From Rhizomys pruinosus (lineage: Eukaryota > Chordata > Mammalia > Rodentia > Spalacidae), in assembly GCA_009823505.1 (NCBI GenBank), contig VZQC01008059.1, positions 2,584,815 through 2,648,814 of the forward strand: a stretch of 64,000 bases of DNA, written 5' to 3'. The notes under the pieces were generated by a model that was given only the letters and a program-made list of their open reading frames with translations, ran no database searches and had not been told where the DNA came from. Both the position numbers and the translations under genes were made by a program. Below, in pieces: positions 38,335 through 50,930 of the stretch (its first letter is position 1; each line of letters opens with the position of its first letter).

Positions 38335-38945
38335 GACTTGTGGTGCACACCTGTAATCCTTGCTACCTGGGAAGCTGGAAACAGAAAGATCACATGTTCA
38401 AGATGTGCATGGGAGTCTAGAGTGGTGGTGCACACCTTTAATCCCAGCACTTGGGAGGCAGAGGCAGCGGATCTATGAGACTGAGGCCAGCCTGGTCTAC
38501 ATAGTGAGTTCCAAGCCAGCTGGGGCTACAGGGAGACCCTGTGTCAAAAAGACCAAAAAAAAAAAAAAAAAAGTTATGTGGGCTACATAAAGGAGTTCAA
38601 GACCAGCAAGACCTTGTCTCAAGACAAAAATTTCAAAAGGGGATGGGGATAGCTGGAGAGATGGTTAAAAGCACTCTGGTTGGTCTGTCCGTTCCAAGGG
38701 ATCCAATCCCCTCTCTGGCCTCCACAGGCATTGCATGCACAGGTGCATTTACATGTATGCAGCCAAAATACTCATACACATTAAAAAAAATTGGGGGGAA
38801 GGGTCCTTTTTGAGACAGGGTCTCTCTTTAGTCCCAACTGGCCTGGAACTCACTATGCAGACCAGCCTGGCCTTGAACTCAGAAATCGCCCTGCCTCTGT
38901 CTCCCAAGTGCTAGGATTAAAGGTATGTGCCACCACACCTGGTCA
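38335..38945. mobile_element. B1 copies (+), deleted B2 (+), B1 (-)
   Basis: Partial B1 near 38335-38400, B1 at 38420-38572, a B2 missing its middle at 38655-38790, reverse B1 at 38805-38943. Confidence 0.75.
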
Positions 38946-38981
38946 AAAAAAAATTTCAACTGAAAAAAAAAACAAAACAAA

Positions 38982-39189
38982 ACTGAGGGGGTGTTAACTC
39001 AGTGATAGACTGCTTGCCTAATGTCCATAAAACTCTGGGTTCAATCCTCTGTAACACAGAGGAAAAAAAAAAAAAACAAAACAAAACTGAGGGGGTGTTA
39101 ACTCAGTGATAGACTGCTTGCCTAATGTCCATAAAACTCTGGGTTCAATCCTCTGTAACACAGAGGAAAAAAAAAAAAAACAAAACAAA
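38982..39189. repeat. Perfect 104-bp tandem duplication of an ID-like unit
   Basis: Two identical copies beginning actgagggggtgttaactca; each ends in a (A)14 CAAAACAAA tail. The body has the ID-type words actcagtgatagactgcttgcct and gggttcaatcc. No mismatch was seen, so the event is recent or an assembly duplication. Confidence 0.93.
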
Positions 39190-39599
39190 ACATGGAAGTG
39201 TGTGCCTGTTGAGCCAGCCTGGGCAATAAAGAATGAGAGAAAAAAAAATCATAAATAATAAGTGGGACTTTTCATCCTTTATCTCAACTGAGCACTACTC
39301 AGTCACAAAACTTATTCTCTGAGCATGGCCTTGTCTTGGCAGTTTCTGTACTTCTCTGTGGATCTGCTTTATGCCCAGCGTCTCCGTCTGGAGTCCTCAA
39401 AAGGCTGTCCAATGGTGTCCTGCTTTCACAAGAAAGGACTAGCCCCACCTTGTCCACCACTAAGTCTCTCTGATGAGTTAATGGACTCACTGATCATATT
39501 ACCTTCCTCCAGGGAAAGGAATACATCTGATCCCAGTGCCAAAGGGGAAAAAAGAACTGAAACACATAGAAGGTTGTTTTTTTAATTGAAATAAACACA

Positions 39600-40030
39600 T
39601 GGGACTCGAGAGATGGCTCAGTGGTTAAGAGTGCTTGCTGCTCTGGCCTGTAATCTGAGCAGTGGGGAGGCTGAGGCAAGAGGAGGATCCTTGGGAGTTC
39701 AAGGCCAGCCTGGGCTACATAGTAAGTTCCCCTACAGCCTCGACTATACTGTGTGATACAGTCTCAAAAAAAAATAAGGGAGGGGCTGGAGAGATGGCCT
39801 AGCGGTTAAGAGCGCCAACCACTCTTGCAGAGGACCCGGGTTCGATCCCCAGCACCCACATGGCGGCCGAGAACCGTCTGAAACTCCAATTCCAGGAGAA
39901 CTCCAGTTCCAGGGGAATCCGACACCCTCTTCTGACCTCCGCGGCATTGCACGACATGGGTGCACAGACCTGCATGCAGACAGTACATCCGTACACATAC
40001 GAAAATAATAAAAAAAAAAGAATTTAAAAA
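39600..40030 (+). mobile_element. B2 head fragment, B1, then full B2 (+), long subtype
   Basis: Fragments at 39602-39648 and 39650-39770. The complete B2 at 39784-40015 has an intact B box and is flanked by an a-rich tract plus taagggagg. Confidence 0.85.
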
Positions 40031-40329
40031 AAAAATAAGGGAGGAAGGAGGGCACTCTGGTTCCATCCTTCCCCAGTGCTGACACCCAGAACAGTAACAT
40101 GTCTTCTGAGCAGGATGGAGGCTCTGCATTCTAGCTGGACCTGTGCTGCACAAATAGCACCAAGGAGAGTAGCCAGGGTTAAAGGAACCAAAGCAACAAG
40201 GGTCTGCAATGCAGAGGCAGAGGCCAACCCAGCCTTCTTCAAGCCCTGGCCACCCTGCCGTAATTCAGCTCCAGGCAACACGCAGCCAAGGAAGAGAACA
40301 TGGCTTAGGCTTTTCCCACCGCTTGCTTA

Positions 40330-40777
40330 GAGCTGTGTAGATAGTACAGGCTGGCCTGGAACTCAACAATCCACCTGCTAGCCTGATAGTGCTACAAGGT
40401 GTGCACTGCCATGCCCAGTTTGCTTTCCTTTTCATTTTGCTTGCTTGTTTGCTTGTTTTAGATAGGGTCTCACTCTTTAGTCCAGGCTGGCCTAGAACTA
40501 TAAATGTAAATGTCCAAGCAAATTCACAGCAATCCACCTGCCTCAACTCCTAGAGTGCTAAAACTACAGGCATTAGCCACCATTCTGACGGATTTGGTTA
40601 CTGTAAATTCACTACTAAAAAAAAAGCAAACATTGAGGCGAGCCTGACATGGTGGCCATCGCTTTAATCCCAACATTCGGAGCAGGAGGGCAGGAGGCCA
40701 TCTCTTGTGAGTCTCAAGGTCAGCCTGGTCTACAGAGTGAGTTCCAGGACAGCTGGGGCTTGCAAGGAACCCTGTCT

Positions 40778-40815
<38 letters not shown>
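40330..40815. mobile_element. Old B1-like copies (-) and a B1 (+) with a 36-A tail
   Basis: Reverse copies at 40335-40420 and 40455-40585. The forward B1 at 40645-40813 ends in an uninterrupted A run (40778-40813). Confidence 0.75.
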
Positions 40816-40816
<1 letters not shown>

Positions 40817-41206
40817 CTTCTACCAACATGACCTCCTAAGTTCAGAAACTGTATAAAATATTATTCTTACTTTCTTTTCCCCTGTAAAGTATTCTAGGAA
40901 CACCGCCACCCCACACCATATCACACCAACATTAACTAGGGCTGGGCTGGCTTTGAAGCAAAGAAAGGAAAGGTGTGACTGTTAGTGAGAGTCCAGGACT
41001 GAAAGGGCATGGAAAGAAACAAAACCTGCTTCTCTCTGGAGTGGAGTGACACACACAGAGGACTGGTCTAACAGGTCCTTCTGATCTCTCAGGCCAGGCC
41101 ACCTTTTTCTCCCCCATTACCCAGGTGCCTCTCTGAGGTCCTCCACTAGGACAGACAACACTAAGTTTTCTCTGGATCTTGAAAGACACAGAGATGAATT
41201 ACTTAC

Positions 41207-41334
41207 CTAGATCCCTTTGTAACCTTGCCAAAGGAACTTCGCCTAGCCTTATAAGGAGAAATCAGGGCTTCGGGAAGAAGCCGATAAGGAAACAAAGATA
41301 AGAGGGAGGGGCAAAAAAACAAGGAGGTGTGAGG
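41207..41334 (-). other. CTNND1: Candidate non-coding 5' exon of CTNND1
   Basis: On the transcript strand the sequence ends GGGATCTAG|GTAAGT, a near-perfect donor at 41207/41206. Upstream is a good polypyrimidine tract ending ccttcctctag at 41335, giving a 128-nt exon. A closer acceptor (ttctccttataag) would give 41 nt, and an alternative first exon starting here is also possible. It has no SINE sequence. Mammalian CTNND1 has two non-coding exons before the ATG exon, so one is expected between the promoter and 32182. Confidence 0.45.
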
Positions 41335-41339
41335 CTAGA

Positions 41340-42030
41340 GGAAGGGGAGCGGCCAGATGCCTTTCTCCTTCCTGCAAAAGGAGGGAGAGAAAACGGAGGT
41401 CAGTACACAATGGGAAGTGAGAGAAGTTTAACCAGAATGGGAAGACGCTGTTTGACTCTCCTCATAAAAGAAATACTAAAACTAACGGTGACACCTGTCC
41501 CCCAAAGACAGAAAAGAATACTTCAGAGAAATGCTTAGCCATAGGATTTAGCAGAGGTCATCCAACTGAACTCACATTCCTCGTTTTAAAGAGGCAGCTT
41601 CTCACCAAACCCCTTTACTTTCATCTATGGCATCTCCATCTCTTTGCTCATCATTTGAAAATAACTTGGAAAAGGCGAAAGCAAATAACTGAGCCATATT
41701 TACAAAGTCCCCACTTTCTCAAAGCCCCGAAGGCAAGAAGGCAGACATCCTTTCCACTAGGTTAAGGGAATGCCTCTTTCTGGACACGAAGAAAGGTGTA
41801 AAATCTATAAAGAAATCAATCAGAACAAATATTAAAGTCCTCTTTTAGTCATAACAGGAAGAATAAATGAAAGATAAAATCCAACCCTAAGTACTAGCAA
41901 TCTCCCCTACAAGTTGTCACACATAACCCTCCCAACACTCTCTGAGGTAATACCAACCATTTTTGAGACTGAGTCTAGGGTCTCTGTATGCTGCCCAGTG
42001 GCTCAAGTGGCTCAGCCTGTCTGTGCCATA
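41340..42030. other. Unique sequence 5' of the candidate non-coding exon
   Basis: SINE-free and purine-rich in part. Could include promoter or enhancer sequence if 41207-41334 is an alternative first exon; nothing diagnostic seen. Confidence 0.4.
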
Positions 42031-42034
42031 GCTC

Positions 42035-42190
42035 CATTAATAGCGTTTTTTCTTTGAGTCTTCCTGTAGCCCCAGCTGGCCTGGACCTCACTAAGTAGAC
42101 CAAGCTGACCTTGAACTCACAGAGCTCTATCTGCCTGACTCCGCCTTCTGAGTGCAGGGAGTAAAGGCATGCACCACCACGCCCAGCAAT
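42035..42190 (-). mobile_element. B1 SINE (-)
   Basis: Diverged; ends atgcaccaccacgcccagc. Confidence 0.8.
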
Positions 42191-42564
42191 AGCCCATTTT
42201 TTATGGATGACTAAACCATGTATCAGAAGTAGTATCTCTAGTAAGTGACAGAATGAGCTTTCTATGCTTCCTGTAGTTAAAAAAATCATTCTAAATTCAG
42301 TACTGAGGTAAAAACAAAGGATTTTTGTTGTTGTTAAGTAGGTGTCGTAATATGCACCTGCAAACCAAACACTGGGGAAGTTGAAGCAAGAGAATTTAGG
42401 CTAGCCAGGGATACAGAGTGAACCCTCTAGCAAAGGTGGGAAGAGGCAAAAGAAAATGGAATGGACACACCCAAAGACCTTAGGTCTAACCCTTACTTTA
42501 AGTAGCAAGACCTTCTTCCATTCTGGGAGCAAAGTAGATTGTATTCTACTTAAGATTAGGTTTC

Positions 42565-42780
42565 CTTTTTTGATTTTTTATGTGTATGAATGTGCTGTCT
42601 GCATGTAGGTAGGTGCGCCTGTGTTGTGCAATGCCACGGAGGTCAGAAGAGGGCGTCAGATTCCCCTGGAACTGGAGTTAAAGACGGTTCTTAGCCGCCA
42701 TGTGGGTGCTGGGGATCGAACCCGGGTCCTCTGCAAGAGCAGTTGGTGCTCTTAGCAACTGAGCCATCTCTCCAGCCCCT
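42565..42780 (-). mobile_element. B2 SINE (-), short subtype
   Basis: Flanked by ttaggtttcctttttt (about 42555) and taggtttcctttttat (42780). Confidence 0.9.
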
Positions 42781-45095
42781 AGGTTTCCTTTTTATAAAGA
42801 ACAAATACTTAGGAGGAAAGCTAGTGAGTACTTTGTTAACAACTGCACACCTTTCCATTGACAAGCCTAGTTTAGAAATCTGGCAACATGCCAGATTCTC
42901 TGATCATTGCCACCCCAAGAAAGAAAACCTAATCACAAACAGTGCCACTCTCATTTTTAATGTGACATCTCACTAAGCCAAAAGCAAAGATCAGAGTTAA
43001 GGTGGGAAAGAGAAAGAAGTAGAAGCATAAAGACTGTGCTAACGGCATCAGAACAGAGGGGAGGGATTGTTCTAGCGGTATGTCAGCAATCTGCCTCTAG
43101 GGCAGCTGTCCTCCTGGGCAATCAAAGGCGAGTCTGTGTGTGTGCTCAGGGGCAAGCCAGCTTGGCAAGAAGTTGAGGACCCAGCCACCCAATCCACAAA
43201 GTCAGAAAAGATGCCTGTTTCACAGCTGGAAGAAAGAGGGAAAACAAAACAGGGAGAAAAGTAGGCAGCAGGAGGGGAGCAAAGTGACACAGGTACAATC
43301 TCGACACAGACTCAAGGCGGAGGGGGTCCCAGGAAACGACCAAACATTAGACACCTGCCAGTAACTGGATACTGAAATCACATGGGTAGTTTACTCTTGT
43401 TCCCAGTGTAGTAAAGATGCCAAACAGAAATGTAAGGGCTCCAGCATTACCTGTTTCTTTGTCCCTTTCAGTCCCAACAAGGTTTCTATACATACAGTAC
43501 ATGAACATCATCTACACCCTTCTAGAATTCCATTCTTAATTAAATCCTATAGATCCATAAATAAGCACACACGAAACACAGTATAAGCTTCCAACGCTAA
43601 GAGACCAAGACCATTTACATATAACTCAAGTGCTAAGACGTAAAAGGCTACAGTCCGACCTCACACCCTCTAATCCCTCAGAGTAGTTAGATGATCAGAG
43701 ACCCATTAGACACACAAAGGCTGCTCTCTTCTCAGTAGGGCTCTGTAGCAGAGCTGCTCTCCAGAGACAAAGAGATTTCACAGGAGAACCACAAAGACAG
43801 CGCCCCTCTCCATTCCCCCACTCCCAGCTTTCTCACTTCCTGTCACAGTAGCACCAGACCACAGTCTCCCAGAAACAAACAAATACAAAGTGCTGGATTC
43901 TGGGCTGCAGGCCAACCGCATTCCAGGGCACCCTGTCTACCAATCACTAGCTAGAGCTCCCACTTTGCCCAGCTCAGTTCCTTATCGTGTTCGGGGAAAA
44001 CAACCCTCCTCCCAGCCTCGAGCCAACACTACATAGGACAAAGATCAGGCCTTTAAGAATCCACAGAAAGATACAATGTGCATGGACGGACCTAAGAGTC
44101 TAGAGGGGGTGAGGGATTTTTAAGATTCCTACTTGGCAAGTTTCTTCACTTTGGAGACAGTGGGGGAGGTGGGTGTTGGTATTTAAAGCTGATGCTGCTA
44201 TTTCAGTTGGCTCAACTACATGCAGCACATCCATGGTAAGTTGATCACCAACCTGAGAACTACTTTAGGACATATCCTCAGTCACTTTCTCCATAATCCT
44301 TGTGCACTGCTTTGTTTTCAAAAGTCCCAGAAACTCTGTTCTCTACCAGCAGAATTGACTCCTCCAACAGGCCCGGAGCAGAACAAACAAAGGCAGCAGA
44401 CTCCGCCCTCCAGAGAGGCAGTTTATCAAGGGCCCAGGGCAAAGTTCCCCAGTTCCCCAGAGCACTAGAGCAGGGCCATTAGGAATGCACTGTAGCCCCA
44501 GGAGCAGAGGTCAAGATGGCAACTCCGGCTTTTCCAGCAGCCTGATCAGAAAAAAGCCTCCCTTCCTAATAAGGGTTGTTGGTAGGCTCCAAGAATAGAC
44601 AAAATGATACATTTTGCTGTCATCTTGCACAGCCCATTGGAAGTTTAGCCCTAACCCCCAAAAGCAAAGATTTAGATAGAGGTCAAGCTCTATTAGCCAG
44701 ATTCTTGAAATCCAAAGCAGCACCCTTTGCCCACAGGGCTGGATTCACAGTGCATACACAGCAATACTCAGCAGTCTTCCAAGCAGAGGGACAGTCCAGG
44801 CAATGACCTAGTAAAATGTCATCTTTCCTCACTCTCTTCACAGCCCCCCCCCCCTTTTAGGACCTGCTAGAAACACTTTGGGCTAAAGCCTCACCTGTGC
44901 AGTGAAGCACAAGAAGCTAAGTCTAAAAAAAACACAACTTAAGAAGAATTTAGTCCTTATCGGATCTGGTATAACCAGATGGAGAGGTAGGGCAAGAATC
45001 TATTCAACAGTCAGCTCCTCTAGGGCTGGATAGAAACCAGTATTTAGTAACACTAAATTTTAGAGCAGTACTGCATAGCCATTAAAAATCCTGTC
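42781..45095. other. 2.3-kb SINE-free stretch in the 5' region
   Basis: No exon recognised. The absence of SINEs over 2.3 kb is marked for this window. Confidence 0.5.
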
Positions 45096-45099
45096 ACTA

Positions 45100-45273
45100 G
45101 CGGGGGCGTGGTGGCGCGCGCCTTTAATCCTAGCACTCAGGAGGCAGAGGCAGGCGGATCTTTGTGAGTTCAAGGCCAGCCTGGTCTACAGAGCAAGTTC
45201 CAGGACAGCTGGGGCTACAGGGAGACCCTGTCTTGAAAAGACCAAAAAAAAAAAANNNNNNNNNNNNNNNNNN

Positions 45274-45304
<31 letters not shown>
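45100..45304 (+). mobile_element. B1 SINE (+) with assembly gap in its tail
   Basis: cgggggcgtggtggcgcgcg head. The poly(A) is interrupted by 18 N (45256-45273). Confidence 0.9.
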
Positions 45305-45306
<2 letters not shown>

Positions 45307-45574
45307 CCTGTCACTGAAGCACCTAATAAACAACAGTTTACGATCTCTTACCTAGCCCCAAATTGGACAGATCCTCTTCTTAAGAACACTGAAAATTGTG
45401 GTTTACAAATGTCAATATTCTTACTCAATGATCCCTTGCTCATAGCACAAACCAAATAAACCGGAATCAGGAGCAGCACAGTATGAGATGGACACACACT
45501 TAGGAAACAGTAGCACATAAAGAGGGAGAGATTTCTGAAATAAAACCAAAAGTGGCTGTAAAAGACACAGCCCA

Positions 45575-46650
45575 ACCGGGCATGGTGGTACATGCATTTA
45601 ATCCCAGCACTCGGGAGGCAGAGGCAGGCAGATCTCTGTGAGTTCAAGGCCAGCCTGGTCTACAGAGCGAGCTCCAGACCAGCTGGGGAGAACCTGTCTT
45701 AAAAAACGAAAAAAGACACAGCCCAGATAGAGAACAAAACACATCCCTATCCATGCTGCTGAAACGATATCACCACCCTGGAGTGTGAGCCAGGGATGAA
45801 GACTAGCATAGCCAACCATTTACAGTCTAACTTCACCAAAGATCCTGGATTTTTTTTTCTTGGGGGGATCTTTGACACAGGGTCTCCCTGTAGCCCCAGC
45901 TGTCCTGGAACTCACTACGTAGACCAGGCTGACCTTGAACTCACAGACATCCGCCTGCCTTTGCCTCCAGAGTACTGGGATTAAAGGCGTATACCACCAC
46001 ACCCAGCTCAGAGATACTGATTTTAAAAGTACCTTTGGCTCTTTGAAGACACATTCAGAAACACAACCAAAGTGGATGAGTGAGAAGTTCTCAGGAGAGC
46101 CCAGATGAACTGAATACTCAAAGGATAGGAAGGATGAATCTGCTTTGCTGTCTAGCTTCCTGTACCTTATTTGAAAGCAAACTCAGAACATTAGCGGGAA
46201 AGCTGGGGAGTAATGGTTCACACCTGTAATCTCGGCATTTAACAGGATGATGATTGCCATGAGCCCCAGGCCAGCCTGGGCTACATAATGAGACTTGATT
46301 TAAAATAATTAGACCTTGTTTAAAAATTTTAAAAAAAATAAGCCAGGCACAGTGGGGTACACCTTTAAGCCCAGCACGAGGGAGGCAGAAGCGGGCAGAT
46401 CTCTGTGAGATGTAAACCAGCCTGATCTACATAGCAAGTTCCAGGCCAGCTAGGGCTACAAGGAGAACCTTTCTCCTTGTACAAATTAACAAATTAATGA
46501 AATAAACAAATTAATTAAGTAAACAAACAAGCCAGGCATATAATCCGAGCATTTGGAAGGCAGAAGCAGAGGACTGCCACAAGTTCAAGGCCAGCCTGGT
46601 CTACATTATAAATTGTAGGCCAGACAAGGTTATATAGTGAGGCCTTTTCT
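45575..46650. mobile_element. B1 (+), B1 (-), then three B1-type copies (+)
   Basis: 45575-45715 forward, 45850-46010 reverse, about 46205-46300, 46340-46480 and 46525-46650 forward and diverged. Confidence 0.75.
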
Positions 46651-47279
46651 AAAAGGGGGGAAAAATTAGAGAGAGGGGACACAGAGAAAGGAACGTGACT
46701 GGGAAAGCGAGGCTACATTCCAGCTAGCCAATACCCCACTGGACAGCAAAAGTGCCGAGAAGCCAACAGTGTTACATGACAGTAACCCGGACTCTGCTAC
46801 CCTTCCAATTCCTGGACCAGCCCTCACCCCTAAACAATCTGGAAAGAAGAGCAACTGAGAGGGTTCTGATGAAGGCACCAGCTGTTTCCACCGTCTCCCT
46901 CCCGTTCCTTCCCTCCCCCACCTCCTCAGAGCACAGTTCAAACTCACATCAAACACTTAACACAATTGACTGGTCAGTAGGAAGGAGAAGCCTGGACTAA
47001 AATAGCAGGAAGAGTGCCAACTGGCCCCACTTGGAATGCTTTCTTGGCTCAATTTAAAAATAAGAAACTTTTGTCATCTACTCCCTTCTGTCCAATTATG
47101 TTTCTCTACAACCCACCCCTCAGTGTCAACTGGGTTTCAGTTTCTTCCCTACCACTCCTTGGTCTATTCAGAATTGTCACAGACTTAAGGGGAAGTGTCT
47201 AGAGGGTGAACGTAAAATAATGTCTGAGGGATCAAAAGGTTTCCTCTGAGCTGCAAACAAAAAACAACCTTCCTACAGG

Positions 47280-47281
<2 letters not shown>

Positions 47282-47323
<42 letters not shown>

Positions 47324-47324
47324 T

Positions 47325-47375
<51 letters not shown>
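47282..47375. repeat. Compound (CT)n(CA)n microsatellite
   Basis: (CT)n at 47282-47327, then (CA)n at 47328-47375. Confidence 0.95.
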
Positions 47376-47378
<3 letters not shown>

Positions 47379-47439
47379 AGCAAGGAAACAAGCACACAGC
47401 AGACAGGGAAGCAAACGTTACACATAAACACATGGTAAC

Positions 47440-47645
47440 GTTTTAAGATGTATTTATTTTTATTTCATGTGCATGAGTGTTTGCCTGCAGAATACGCACC
47501 AAGCTGTTCCTGGTGCCCAGGAAGGCTAGAAGGGTGTCTGAAGCCCTGGAACTAGTTACAGGCAGTTGTGAGCTCCCATGGAGGTGCTGGGAACTCAGAA
47601 GCTCTTCAAAAGCAGCAAGCAAGTACTCTTACCTGCGGGGCCAGC
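47440..47645 (-). mobile_element. B3-like SINE (-)
   Basis: atgtgcatgagtgtttgcctgcag tail region, with the head ending ggggccagccc. Confidence 0.7.
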
Positions 47646-47950
47646 CCTGGTAACATAATTTAAGGCACTGGTAACTAGTTAAGAGTACTAACATGAGAAA
47701 GAATGCAGCTCAGCATACAGCACGTGCCTAGCATGCATGAGGTACTAGGTTCATGCAGAATGGAAAAAAAATTATCAGTATGACCAGCTCCCCCACCCAT
47801 ATTCCAAGTTGACCAGAGTTGGCCAAGGAAGATAAGGAAGCCACCATTTCCTTTTCAGACAGGAAGTAAATTGGCCCTTCCTGTGAGTTTTAAACAAATT
47901 GTACAGCTGGAGTTTCAATGCTAACATCCTCTATTGAATTTATTCCACGC

Positions 47951-48118
47951 TTTTTTTTTTTTTTTTTTTTTTTGTCTTTTTGAGACAGGGTCCCCTGTAG
48001 CCCCAGCTGTCCTGGAACTCACTCTGTAGACCAGGCTGGCCTTGAACTCACAAAGATCCTCCTGCCTCAGCCTTCTGAGTGCTAGGATTAAAGTCGTGCA
48101 CCACCCTGCCCGGCTTAT
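47951..48118 (-). mobile_element. B1 SINE (-)
   Basis: Begins with a 23-T run. The flanking ttattccac (about 47940 and 48115) is a target-site duplication. Confidence 0.9.
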
Positions 48119-48719
48119 TCCACAATTTCAAACTTGAAAGGGGAAATGGTTTGAAAGTTTCCCCTAACAGACAAGTTCTTCATACCATGCTAAACATTGG
48201 CCTTGCCTTCAATCAGCAATAACATCTACAATTCCACAACAATGTATGGTAACACTGAAGCAGCCAATTTCAGATTAACCAACTCCCCACACGCGATCCT
48301 TGAGTTCCTGCTCATGTCTACCACCATGAACTAGTTAGCAGTCTTCTCTATTTCTCATTCTAGTTAAATAACCACTTGCCTAAGAACTCAAACCGAGTGA
48401 TCACTTAGGGAGCTTTTTGAAAACACAATCCCCATACCTCACTTTCTGGAGGTGGGCCTGGAAATTCATGGTTTTAAAGACTCCACAGTGATTCTGACAG
48501 CCTGTAGGAAACCATGCACTGGCCTATTCCTGACAATCCTCTAACCACAACATTCCTCTGACAAAAAGGGCACTGATTACAAAATACATTTGGGGCTGTT
48601 TTACTGCCCACTAGCAAGCTCAGGGATCATTACTCAGTCTAGATTAGAGGCCCTTTGAAAGCATGGATTTAAGTATAGAATGACTGGAACAGCACAATCC
48701 TATACCCCCCCACCTCCCA

Positions 48720-49065
48720 CCAGGTATTTTGAGACAGGGTCTTTCTACATAGCCTGGTTTGTCTACATAGCCGGGTTTGCTAGTCTCAAACTCACAATGA
48801 TCCTCCTGCCTCAACCTCCTGATTGCCGGGATCACAGATGTATTCTGCCAACAGAGTTCTAAATGTAATTTTATTTTATTTTATTTTATTTTATTTTATT
48901 TTATTTTATTTTATTTTTGCCTTTTTGAGACAGGGTCTTCCTGTAGCCCCAGCTATCCTGGAACACGCTATGTAGACCACCAAGCTGGCCTTGAACTCAC
49001 AGAGATCTGCCTGCCTCTGCCTTCCTAGTGCTGGGATTAAAGGCGTGAGCCACCACACCTGGCTC
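48720..49065 (-). mobile_element. Old B1 (-), ATTTT repeat, B1 (-)
   Basis: (ATTTT)n at 48869-48916 is the expanded tail of the second B1 (48917-49065). Confidence 0.85.
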
Positions 49066-49339
49066 TAAATCTTTATATTTTCGACTCAGAACCAAGAAGG
49101 AAAAAAACTCTTCCTTGCCAGCACCTCCCTCTATGGATTCCTGAGTTTGCTATGCTATTTACACTGCAGACCAAACAACACTACTACTTTTTAAAAGTTT
49201 TACAATTTCCTCCAAGGAACAAAAGGGCTGGGCCAAATTTCCACAGACTACTTCTACAACCTATCACAAAAGAAGTCTAGATCTTCTTTCTAGCAACCAA
49301 GACCCAGAGATATTTCTAGCCCACCTCATAACACATAAG

Positions 49340-49650
49340 AGAAGCAGAGCTTGGTGATGCAACACCTTTACTCCCAGCACCGGGAGGCAAAGGGAGGCAG
49401 ATCTCTGAGTTCAAGACCAGATCCGACGCCCTCTTCTGACCTCCGCAGCATTGCACGACACGGGTGCACAAACCTCCAAGCAGACAATACATTCACACAC
49501 ATAAATAAATAAATAAAATAAAATAAAATAAAATAAAATAAAATAAAATAAAATAATTCTAAAAAAAAAAAAAAAAAAAGACCAGTCTGGTCTACATAGC
49601 AAGTTCTAAACCACCTGGGGCTACAGGGAGACCTAGTCTTAAAAAGACAA
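49340..49650 (+). mobile_element. B1 (+) split by a 5'-truncated B2 (+)
   Basis: The B1 reads to ttcaagaccag. A B2 beginning only at atccgacgccc (about 49422), with a (AAAAT)n tail (to 49579), intervenes, and agaccagtctggtct resumes the B1. Confidence 0.85.
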
Positions 49651-49962
49651 AAGGAAAAAGAAAATACACAAAAGAAATAACCAGAAATTAAGGGCTATTG
49701 ACATACAAGCAAGTCACTTTAACTCTGGTTTGAGCAAGACCAAATAAATAGCAAATGTTCTTTAAAAACTATGGAGAAAACCATTTAACAAGAAAGCATA
49801 TAATTAAAGACTTAGTAAAGAGGAATAACATTATAAAAGACATATTCATGACGTTCACAAATATCTCGGCCTCATCTATTCATACTGATCATTCTATACT
49901 CAAATCCATGCTTTCATACATCCACCAGTTATTTAAAGCAGCTTCAAAATATTGTATAAATT

Positions 49963-50450
49963 GGCCAGGCATGGCGGTGCACGCCTTTAATCCCAGCTTG
50001 GGAGGGAGAGGCAGGTGGGTCTTTGTGAGTTCAAGGCCAGCCTGGTCTACAGAGTGAGTTCCAGGGCAGCTGGGGCTACAGGGAGACTCTGTCTCAAAAA
50101 GACCAAATATGGGACTGGAGAGATAGCTTAGCGGTTAAGAGCACCGACTGCTCTTGCAGAAGACCCGGGTTCAATCCCCAGCACCCACATGGCGGCTGAG
50201 AACCGTCTGTAACTCCAATTCCAGGAGAACTCCAGTTCCAGGGGAATCCGACCCCCTCTTCTGACCTCCGCGGCACTGCATGACACAGGTGCACAGACCT
50301 ACATGCAGACAGTACACTCATACACATACAAAAATAAATAAAATTTTTTTAAAAAGACCAAATATATATATATACATATATATATGTATATATATACATA
50401 TATATATGTGTATATATATACATATATATGCATATATATATATATTATAA
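49963..50450 (+). mobile_element. B1 (+), B2 (+) long subtype, AT-rich satellite
   Basis: B1 at 49963-50107, B2 at 50111-50352 flanked by aagaccaaatat, then (AT)n with regular g/c interruptions at 50362-50446. Confidence 0.9.
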
Positions 50451-50550
50451 ATTGCCTGTAAGTAACAGAATGGCAACTAGACAATTGTAATTAAAGGGAA
50501 GAGAGAAGAGAGAGTGACAGATCAAGTACCAGGGATAAAACCTTACAGAA

Positions 50551-50930
50551 GAGGGCTGGAGAGATGGCCTAGCGGTTAAGAGTGCCGACCGCTCTTACAG
50601 AGGACCGGGGTTCGATCCCCAGCACCCACATGGCGGCCAAAAACCGTCTGAAACTCCAATTCCAGGAGGTCTCCAGTTCCAGGGGAATCCAACACCCTCT
50701 TCTGACCTCCGCGGCATTGCATGACACAGGTGCACAAACCTGCATGCACAGTACATTCATACACATACAGAAATAAATAAAATTAAATTTAAAAAATTAA
50801 AAAAAATAAAACCTCTAACAGAAGAAACCGAATGGGAAAGCTAGCTCATACCTGGCAATCCCAACATTAGGAAGGCTAAGTTCAAGGTAGCCTGGACTAC
50901 AGATTAAGCAAGTCCCAAGCCTCAAAACAG
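50551..50930 (+). mobile_element. B2 (+), long subtype, then partial B1 (+)
   Basis: B2 at 50551-50812, flanked by ataaaacct. A diverged B1 fragment follows at 50835-50930. Confidence 0.85.

Noticed and set aside
40524..40829. Frames with long Phe or Lys runs
   Set aside because: Translations of B1 poly(A)/poly(T) tails.
47185..47433. Frames with Cys-Val or Arg-Glu runs
   Set aside because: Translations of (CA)n and (CT)n microsatellites.
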